12,395 bases of DNA from DASSHC01 sp035693105 (GTDB lineage: Bacteria > Chloroflexota > Chloroflexia > Thermomicrobiales > Thermomicrobiaceae), in assembly GCA_035693105.1 (NCBI GenBank), contig DASSHC010000410.1, positions 1-12,395 on the forward strand. The letters are read 5' to 3'. This document shows positions 8,256 to 12,395 of this stretch, one piece after another. The notes under the pieces are model-generated. The model was not told where the DNA came from. It saw only the letters and a list, made by a program, of their open reading frames with translations, and made no database searches. Position 1 is the first letter of the stretch, and every line of letters begins with the position of its first letter. Both the position numbers and the translations under genes were made by a program.

Positions 8256-8535
8256 ACCACAGGGACAGGTGCGTCCAGCCGAGCCCGTCTTTCACTTTCT
8301 GGATTGGCGGACCCGTCACGCGCTGCCAACTCGGAACATCAGAGAGATCCTTCGGCTGCGGCCTCAGAGCCTGCGCTGAGCCTGTCGAAGGGATGACAGG
8401 GGTAACGGACTGTCACGATCCTGTAACACCCCGCACCCTGACGAAACATCGGTGATATGGGTCAGAGCCTATCCTACGGCCATGAGATGAGAGCGCGGTG
8501 GCCAACGAGGCCACGGGACGAAAGGAAGGCTCATC
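8256..8535. other. Intergenic region between exporter and DoxX genes
   Basis: 280 bp without a gene. It contains the degenerate inverted repeat at 8346-8393. At 8411-8428 there is an imperfect palindrome TGTCAC-N6-GTAACA that might be an operator for the DoxX gene. AAAGGAAGG at 8520-8528 is a plausible ribosome binding site for the ATG at 8536. I could not find a convincing -35/-10 pair with 16-18 bp spacing. Confidence 0.5.
8346..8393. repeat. Degenerate dispersed inverted repeat
   Basis: 'GATCCTTCGGCTGCGGCCTCAG' is here split by 8 bases from the imperfectly complementary CTGAGCCTGTCGAAGGGAT, followed by GACAGG. The end sequences (ATCC..TTCG, CGAAGGGATGACAGG) resemble the 4802-4932 element, so both probably belong to one dispersed repeat class. 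Complementarity is clearly imperfect. Confidence 0.55.
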
Positions 8536-9432
8536 ATGGAACTCATCGGGTATATCGGCGCGCTGGTTCTGGCCGCGGTGCTGGCGCTGGGCGCGCAGTA
8601 TCTCTTCACTCGCCGGCTGACGGTCGGCAAGGAGTTGATCTCGCTCTTCGTGCTCGGCTTCATCGGCGTCTACGCCGGCAGCGAGCTATTCGGGGCGTTC
8701 GGCGAGGAGCTGTCCTCGCTCAGCGCGCAGGGTCCGGCGCTCGGCGGCTTCTACCTGCTGACCGGCTTGGCCGGCGGGCTGATTCTGGTCGCGGCGGCCT
8801 CCTTCGGCTTCCGCCGCCAGGCGCGGGGTCTGGCGACCGACATGGAGAGCCAGGGGATCGCCGATCCCAAGATCGCACACATCCTGTTCAACGATAGCCG
8901 GGTCGCGGCGCTCTGGCTGGGGATTCGCCTCTTCGTCGGCTACTCGTGGCTCTCCGCCGGCTACGAGAAGTTCACCGGGAGCGGCTGGATGGACGGCGGC
9001 ACGGCGCTCAAGGGCTTCTGGACCAACGCGGTCGCCATCCCGGCGAAGGGCCACCCGGCGATCGCCTACGGCTGGTACCGCGACGTGCTGACCTACATGC
9101 TGAACCACGGCTGGTACGAGTGGTTCGCCAAGGTGATCACGTTCGGTGAGATGCTGGTCGGTATCGGACTGATCGTCGGCGCGCTGGTCGGCTTCGCGGC
9201 CTTCTTCGGGGCGCTGATGAACTTCAGCTTCATGCTGGCGGGCTCGGCCTCGACCAACCCGGTGCTGCTGATCTTCTCGGTGGGCCTGATCCTGGCCTGG
9301 AAGGTCGCGGGCTACTGGGGCATCGATCGCTACCTGCTGCCGGCGGTGGGCGCGCCCTGGGCGCCCGGCAAGCTCTTCGAGCACGAGCACGAGCCCCAGG
9401 CGCCGCGGCCGACAGCAGTCGCCGGGGACTAA
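8536..9432 (+). CDS. DoxX-family membrane protein with extra N-terminal membrane domain
   Basis: A 298-residue integral membrane protein. Residues ~115-270 are a DoxX/DoxD-like domain: 'NDSRVAALWLGIRLFVGYSW', 'AGYEKFTGSGWMDGGTALKG', then 'FGEMLVGIGLIVGALVGFAA' and 'AGYWGIDRYLLP'. Relatives include the small subunit of thiosulfate:quinone oxidoreductase and redox-stress membrane complexes. Residues 1-95 add three membrane segments (about 4-24, 34-54, 70-91) with a 'GKELISLFVLGFIGVYAG' pattern reminiscent of GlsB/YeaQ/YmgE small membrane proteins, so this looks like a fusion. The acidic tail ('EHEHEPQ') is His/Glu-rich and may bind metal. It stands alone between a repeat-containing gap and a strong hairpin. 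The function is unproven. Confidence 0.8.
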   Translation: MELIGYIGALVLAAVLALGAQYLFTRRLTVGKELISLFVLGFIGVYAGSELFGAFGEELSSLSAQGPALGGFYLLTGLAGGLILVAAASFGFRRQARGLATDMESQGIADPKIAHILFNDSRVAALWLGIRLFVGYSWLSAGYEKFTGSGWMDGGTALKGFWTNAVAIPAKGHPAIAYGWYRDVLTYMLNHGWYEWFAKVITFGEMLVGIGLIVGALVGFAAFFGALMNFSFMLAGSASTNPVLLIFSVGLILAWKVAGYWGIDRYLLPAVGAPWAPGKLFEHEHEPQAPRPTAVAGD

Positions 9433-9462
9433 ACTCGACAACACGACCCACGCTCTCATGCC

Positions 9463-9489
9463 GGAGCCCTGGCCAGCGGCCAGGGCTCC
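9463..9489. terminator. Bidirectional hairpin between convergent DoxX and rsr genes
   Basis: GGAGCCCTGGCC (9463-9474) and GGCCAGGGCTCC (9478-9489) are perfectly complementary around a 3-base AGC loop, a 12-bp stem. It lies 30 bp after the DoxX stop and 12 bp before the rsr stop. Being palindromic it works on both strands. Neither side has a T-run, so it is a stem-only terminator or mRNA 3'-end stabiliser. Confidence 0.75.
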
Positions 9490-9500
9490 TCGCGTTGCCG

Positions 9501-11096
9501 CTAGGCGGCAGAGAAATCGCTGATCAGGGCCGGCGCGGCGCTGTCGAAGCCGACGACGTCGAGCATGCCGGCGTCGTCGGGGTCGGCGATAGTGAAGCTA
9601 TTGGCCACCAAGCCGACCACCACCAGCTTGGCCGGAAGATCCAGCCGCTCGCGGTAGGCCCGCAGCGCCTCCGCCGGGTGGATGTCGCCGTACCAGGTCT
9701 CCGAGTCCGTGTAGACTACGAACGTGTCGACCGGGACCCGGCGCTCCAGCGCCCAGCGCATCGGCAGCGCGCAGTCGGTGCCGCGGAACGGCAGTCCGCT
9801 GGTGCGCTGGATGACCTCGTCCAGCCGCTGGCCCGCCTGGATATCCAGCGGCATGAAGCGGTCGGAGAAGGCCATGATGTGGTGCCGCGGCTCGCGCGCC
9901 GCGGTCACCAGCGCCATCGCGGCCGCCGCCAGGCGCGGCGTCAGCCCCGGCACGCCCGCCACCATACCGCCTGACATCGAGCCGGAGACGTCGAGCGCCA
10001 GCAGCGTGCGCTTGCCGGTCGGCTCGACATTGCCGAACGCCAGGTAGAAAGCGGCATCGAGCGCCGCGCGGATCGCCGGCACCGGCTCCCAGGTGTTGCG
10101 CCCGCGCAGGCCGCGACCGGCCGCGTAGGTGCAAAGCGCGCTCAGGAGCTGGATCGGGTGGACGCGGGCCGCCCGCAGCCGCCCGGCGTCGGCCAACTGC
10201 GCGACGACCGAGCGGGTGTAGCCGCCGTCCTCGGCCAGCAAGCCGATGCGCGTCAGCGTCGCCAGGTTGCGGATCAGCGCGGTCAGCGGCATGTCGGCCA
10301 GCAATGCCTCCCAGACCACCGGCTCGGCCAGGAACTGGGTCGGCACCACCTCGCGCGGCAGCCGCTGATCGAGGATCAGCCGCGCCGCCGCGCCCGGCTC
10401 CGTCGTCGAGGCCAGCCGCTGGGCGCCCTCGATGACGCGCGGCGCGGCCACCGTGCCGTCGCCGTAGGCCGCGTCGTAACCGTCGACCACGTAGCGGTAG
10501 AGGCGGTCGCGCGCCGGGTCGGCGGCGCGCGGGTGCGCCAGGCGCAGCAGGTCGGCCTGGCTCCAGCCGTCGCGCTGGGCGTACTTGGCGACCTGCAGCG
10601 CGACCTCCTCCAGCGGCCTGGCCTGGTACCAGTCGCCCACCGCGCGGCGCAGCGCGCGGCCCCAGCCGCGGAACTGCTGGACGTACTGCGCGAAGTGCAG
10701 CAGGTGCGTGCCGGTGCGCGCCACGCGCGGCAGATTCGCCAGCGCCGCCCGGCGTGTCTCGAGATCGCCGAAGGCCGCGGCCATCGCCAGCGCGAAGAGC
10801 GCCGGGTCATTCTTCGGCGCACGGCCCGACTCCGAAAGCGCCACGATCGTCTCGACCGCGCGCGGGCCGTCGGCCTCGATGCAGCGGCGCACCGCCTGGG
10901 CGTTCTCTGCCGTCAGCGCGCGCTCGGTGGCGTAGTACGAGCCGCCCTCGGACCCCAGGATGAGGAAGCGCTGCAGCCGGGTGAAGTCGTCCACCGGCCA
11001 GGCGTAGCCGCCGGCCGAGTTGGCGACCTGGTCGCTGCCGGGGATCGGCTGCGACTGCGGCGTGCCGCGCGTGAAAATCTGGCGCAAATAGGACAT
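9501..11096 (-). CDS. rsr: Bacterial Ro60 ortholog (TROVE domain plus vWA)
   Basis: A 531-residue Ro autoantigen-type RNA-binding protein. The TROVE domain occupies ~residues 15-365: 'SAGGYAWPVDDFTRLQRFLI' near the N-terminus, then HEAT-like helical repeats ('DPALFALAMAAAFGDLETRR', 'HLLHFAQYVQQFRGWGRALR', 'PIQLLSALCTYAAGRGLRG'). The vWA domain from ~365 has a complete MIDAS: Asp369-x-Ser371-x-Ser373 in 'LALDVSGSMSGG', Thr440 in 'FRGTDCALPM' and Asp464 in 'VYTDSETW'. Family knowledge: Ro is a ring that binds Y RNAs on its outer face and misfolded RNA ends in its cavity, and bacterial Rsr works with exonucleases in rRNA maturation and stress RNA decay. ATG 11096 has GGGAGG 7 bases upstream and starts where similarity begins; the frame's extension to 11174 lacks similarity and runs into the RNA gene. 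A Y-RNA-like gene lies directly upstream on the same strand. Confidence 0.95.
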   Translation of the reverse strand: MSYLRQIFTRGTPQSQPIPGSDQVANSAGGYAWPVDDFTRLQRFLILGSEGGSYYATERALTAENAQAVRRCIEADGPRAVETIVALSESGRAPKNDPALFALAMAAAFGDLETRRAALANLPRVARTGTHLLHFAQYVQQFRGWGRALRRAVGDWYQARPLEEVALQVAKYAQRDGWSQADLLRLAHPRAADPARDRLYRYVVDGYDAAYGDGTVAAPRVIEGAQRLASTTEPGAAARLILDQRLPREVVPTQFLAEPVVWEALLADMPLTALIRNLATLTRIGLLAEDGGYTRSVVAQLADAGRLRAARVHPIQLLSALCTYAAGRGLRGRNTWEPVPAIRAALDAAFYLAFGNVEPTGKRTLLALDVSGSMSGGMVAGVPGLTPRLAAAAMALVTAAREPRHHIMAFSDRFMPLDIQAGQRLDEVIQRTSGLPFRGTDCALPMRWALERRVPVDTFVVYTDSETWYGDIHPAEALRAYRERLDLPAKLVVVGLVANSFTIADPDDAGMLDVVGFDSAAPALISDFSAA

Positions 11097-11162
11097 CGCG
11101 CACCTCCCTGGGGTGGGCACACACGGAGCGGCCTCGTTTGGCTCCGGGACTAGGGAAAGAGA

Positions 11163-11260
11163 GAAGACGGGCAAGGCACCGGCGACGGTTTAGCGGTCCA
11201 GGACCGCTCCCGCGTTCGACGGCGGGTTAATCGATAACCGTCACCAATCGGCCCGTCTTC
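11163..11260 (-). ncRNA. Probable bacterial Y RNA, partner of Rsr
   Basis: On the minus strand the ends pair perfectly: GAAGACGGGC (11260-11251) with GCCCGTCTTC (11172-11163). Just inside, 5' CGATTGG faces 3' CCTTG. This gives a bulged C, then G-U and A-U pairs, then GG-CC, the arrangement of the Ro-binding helix in Y RNAs (vertebrate GGTCCGAAGG with CTTGAC). A second helix, 11245-11236 with 11190-11181, is 10 bp with one G-U pair. It encloses two hairpins: 11226-11209 (5-bp stem, loop CGTCGAAC, T-loop-like) and 11208-11192 (7-bp stem, 3-base loop). Bacterial Y RNAs are commonly encoded beside rsr. The 5' end begins two bases after the tRNA-like gene, so tRNA 3' processing could create it. 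A pyrimidine run follows at 11162-11151. It deviates by one base from the bacterial GNCGAA consensus as I recall it. Alternative: a leader structure of rsr. Confidence 0.72.
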
Positions 11261-11262
11261 AG

Positions 11263-11386
11263 GGCAGCCGGCAGGACTCGAACCTGCGACCTCGCGTTCC
11301 ACAGACGATAACCCTCAACCCACGGCCCGCGAAGCGGACAAGGAGCGGCAAGGGATTCGCGCTCTACCAACTGAGCTACGGCTGCC
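11263..11386 (-). tRNA. tRNA-His(GTG)-like gene interrupted by a 50-nt insert in the anticodon stem
   Basis: Read on the minus strand every canonical tRNA position is present once 11357-11308 is removed. G-1 (11386) sits opposite discriminator C73 (11263), the hallmark of tRNA-His. The acceptor stem GCAGCCG/CGGCTGC is perfect. The D arm is GCTC-AGTTGGTA-GAGC. The anticodon stem CGCGT/ACGCG flanks loop CTGTGGA, giving anticodon GTG (11302-11300). The variable loop is AGGTC and the T arm GCAGG-TTCGAGT-CCTGC. CCA is not encoded. The insert separates positions 28 and 29, and the junction is unambiguous with no target duplication. Unspliced, the RNA should not decode. It could be a tRNA with a novel excised insert, a tRNA-shaped Ro ligand, or a pseudogene; the intact pairing of both flanks and its place before a Y RNA and rsr argue against decay. 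Folding by hand only. Confidence 0.85.
11308..11357 (-). other. 50-nt structured insert within the tRNA-His-like gene
   Basis: In the RNA sense the ends pair: AA(T)CCCT at the 5' end with AGGGTT near the 3' end, leaving AT before the exon. The interior folds as CCTTGTCCGC-TTC-GCGGGCCGTGG: a 6-bp stem including one G-U pair, then a bulged C, a U-G pair, a U-U mismatch and CC-GG. That is the same order of elements as the Ro-binding helix in the adjacent Y-like RNA, but closed by a loop at the opposite end. It is far too short for a group I or II intron. Confidence 0.6.
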
Positions 11387-11475
11387 ATGCGCGGGCGAGG
11401 AGTGCCGTTCGGCGGCGGTGCCAACATCTCCGCCGGAGAGGCGATAACCGAGCAGCTTCGGCCCGCAACCTGGAC
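11387..11475 (-). other. Leader between promoter and tRNA-like gene
   Basis: No ORF with a plausible start signal is seen. It has a short self-complementary CTCCGCCGGAG and a small hairpin GCCG-CCGAA-CGGC. Nothing recognisable as a riboswitch. RNase P would have to remove it to form the tRNA 5' end at G-1. Confidence 0.4.
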
Positions 11476-11504
11476 ATAATAGCAGTGAATGCGAGGGTGC
11501 GCAA
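11476..11504 (-). promoter_or_regulatory. Promoter of the tRNA-like / Y RNA / rsr transcription unit
   Basis: On the minus strand -35 TTGCGC (11504-11499) and -10 TATTAT (11481-11476, 5 of 6 to consensus) are exactly 17 bases apart. Transcription would start near 11469, giving an ~83-base leader before the tRNA 5' end. The only A/T-rich hexamer in the neighbourhood is this -10. No separate promoter for rsr is obvious between the RNA genes and its ATG, so read-through is plausible. Confidence 0.7.
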
Positions 11505-11700
11505 GAGGTCCGCGATTGTTTGTCGTGAGCGACACGTGTTGGAAGGACGAGGGCGGGCGCCGTATCCTGTCAGCAGCACAGGTCCGTGGGGAGCGAGGGC
11601 CGACAGAGGGGTCGGCTGCTACTTTATGGGCCAGATTCGTCTTTCCTGTAGGGCGGGATCCCTGTGTCGTCCCTGTCTCGCTGGGATCGATCGTTCAAAA
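11505..11700. other. Intergenic region left of the reductase gene
   Basis: Roughly 200 bp with no convincing gene. It contains a 6-bp hairpin GCCGAC-N6-GTCGGC (11599-11616), 85 bases past the reductase stop on the minus strand, which may be its transcription terminator, though no T-run follows. Nothing else is recognised. Confidence 0.4.
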
Positions 11701-12243
11701 TCAGCGCACCACCCGCAGCCAGAGGTTCGTCGTCCGCGCGGTGTGGGTCAGGCTGAGCGTTTCAAGCTTGACGTTCGTGCCGCCGGGCCGGGCGAAGAGC
11801 GGGGTGCCGTCGCCGAGCAGGACCGGCGCGATGAAGACCAGGATCTCGTCGAGCGCGCCCGCCTCCAGGCACTGGCGGGCGACATCGGCGCCCAGCACGT
11901 TGACGTACGTGTCGCCCGCCGCGTGCTTCGCCAGCGCGAGGCCGCGCTCGAGGTCATCGACGAAGGTGACGCCCGGCACGGACGTCTGCGGGATGTGATG
12001 CGTCAGCACGAACTGCGGGCCGCTCCAGCCGCCACCGAAGGGCTCACCCTCGCCGGGCATACCCTCCAGCGGGTCGTCGCCGCGGTAGGTGCGCCGGCCG
12101 ACCAGCAGCGCACCGGTCTGGGCGATCAGCGCGTCGACCGTCGGATCCCAACCGAAATACGCGGTGAGCCAGGACATGTCGCCGCCCGCGCCGGCGATGA
12201 AGCCGTCGAGCGACATCGTCGCCGAGTAGAGCGTCTTGGCCAT
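11701..12243 (-). CDS. RibD C-terminal/DHFR-like reductase family protein
   Basis: A 180-residue protein of the RibD_C/dihydrofolate-reductase-like family. It opens 'MAKTLYSATMSLDGFIAG', the characteristic N-terminal strand and S-L-D-G-F-I motif. It continues with 'GALLVGRRTYRG' and 'FVLTHHIPQ', then 'VNVLGADVARQCLEAGALDE' (nucleotide-binding region) and 'VFIAPVLLGDGTPLF' (family C-terminal motif). These stand-alone proteins are presumed NAD(P)H-dependent reductases; the substrate is unknown, and they should not be called FolA or RibD. The ATG at 12243 has AGGAGG 7 bases upstream, part of a 12-bp palindrome. It lies 46 bp downstream of the gene at the window edge, so an operon is possible. 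Confidence 0.9.
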   Translation of the reverse strand: MAKTLYSATMSLDGFIAGAGGDMSWLTAYFGWDPTVDALIAQTGALLVGRRTYRGDDPLEGMPGEGEPFGGGWSGPQFVLTHHIPQTSVPGVTFVDDLERGLALAKHAAGDTYVNVLGADVARQCLEAGALDEILVFIAPVLLGDGTPLFARPGGTNVKLETLSLTHTARTTNLWLRVVR

Positions 12244-12262
12244 GAGGAGGCCTCCTTCTCGC

Positions 12263-12277
12263 GGGATCCGTCTTCAC
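12263..12277. repeat. Short remnant resembling the dispersed repeat arm
   Basis: GGATCCGTCTTCAC here differs by one base from GGATCCGTCCTCAC in the right arm of the 4802-4932 element. It lies between the reductase and the nitronate-monooxygenase-like gene. With only ~14 bases it may be a remnant or chance. Confidence 0.3.
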
Positions 12278-12289
12278 GCGCCTCGGTGG

Positions 12290-12394
12290 CTATCCGAAGG
12301 CCGCCAGCGCCATACGGATATGCTCCTCGGCCTCGCGCACCATGCGGTCGAGCAGCTCCTGCACGGTCGGCACGTCGTGGATCAGGCCGGCCAC
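12290..12394 (-). CDS. Probable nitronate monooxygenase, C-terminal end only
   Basis: The last 34 codons of a gene running off the right edge, ending in TAG at 12292-12290. The readable tail is 'VAGLIHDVPTVQELLDRMVR' followed by EAEEHIRMALAAFG. The G-x-x-A-G-L-I-x-D pattern followed by a helix with 'EL...R.V.EAE' is typical of the C-terminus of nitronate monooxygenase/2-nitropropane dioxygenase-like and FabK-like FMN TIM-barrel enzymes. The family is inferred from this tail only. Confidence 0.6.
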   Translation of the reverse strand: MAGLIHDVPTVQELLDRMVREAEEHIRMALAAFG

Positions 12395-12395
12395 C

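Noticed and set aside
11308..11357. Archaeal-type bulge-helix-bulge splice motif at the insert junctions.
   Set aside because: The central helix can be only partly formed (a U-U mismatch interrupts it) and the outer helix does not pair; bacteria also normally lack the splicing endonuclease.
11308..11357. Self-splicing group I or II intron in the tRNA.
   Set aside because: 50 nt is far too short and none of the conserved core elements are present.
11405..11413. GCCGAACGG on the minus strand, an exact match to the bacterial Y RNA consensus GNCGAAN(0-1)G, in the leader before the tRNA-like gene.
   Set aside because: It is contained in its own small hairpin (GCCG-CCGAA-CGGC) and I found no partner strand with CUU next to a lower stem; a 9-base match is easy by chance at this GC content.
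11227..11535. A 102-codon minus-strand open frame across the tRNA-like gene, ending '...SQVRVLPAALKTGRLVTVID'.
   Set aside because: The 'SQVRVLPAA' string is a typical translation of a tRNA T arm and acceptor stem; the frame is a shadow of the RNA genes.

Overview
The window is about 12.4 kb of GC-rich bacterial DNA with tightly packed genes, strong Shine-Dalgarno sequences and several overlapping stop/start junctions. A high-GC, possibly thermophilic lineage such as Chloroflexota (Thermomicrobia-like) or a similar phylum is my best guess. It rests on gene style and on the 'ATCCCTCGACTGCGCTCGGG'-type dispersed repeats, so it is a low-confidence inference.

Layout. Positions 1-771 (+) hold the C-terminal part of a YbaK/ProX-type aminoacyl-tRNA deacylase and a DinB-fold protein. 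Positions 797-2469 (-) hold a DGPF/YCII protein translationally coupled to an ECF42-type sigma factor with a TPR-like C-terminal extension; a candidate autoregulated promoter lies upstream. Positions 2724-4746 (+) form a three-gene operon: an MBL-fold hydrolase whose N-terminus is a hexamer microsatellite, a PaaI-like hotdog thioesterase, and a GH16-like protein whose catalytic motif looks degenerate. Positions 4802-4932 are a long inverted repeat. Positions 4972-8255 (+) hold a TetR regulator, an ABC ATPase and a 12-TM-type ABC permease (drug-export type), with a perfect palindromic operator inside the promoter spacer. Positions 8536-9432 (+) encode a DoxX-family membrane protein with an extra N-terminal membrane domain, ending at a strong hairpin.

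The most interesting part is the minus-strand block 11504-9501. A sigma-70-type promoter is followed by a tRNA-His-like gene with a precise 50-nt insertion in the 5' strand of its anticodon stem. Two nucleotides after that comes a highly structured ~98-nt RNA with the hallmarks of a Y RNA: paired ends, then a bulged C with GA opposite UU. Then comes rsr, the bacterial Ro60 (TROVE) gene. Part of the 50-nt insert can fold into a circularly permuted copy of the same bulged-C helix, so the tRNA-like RNA may itself be a Ro ligand. The block reads as a Ro RNP locus that may encode two RNA partners, one built on a tRNA-His scaffold.

The right edge (11701-12395, -) has a RibD_C/DHFR-like reductase preceded by the C-terminus of a probable nitronate monooxygenase.
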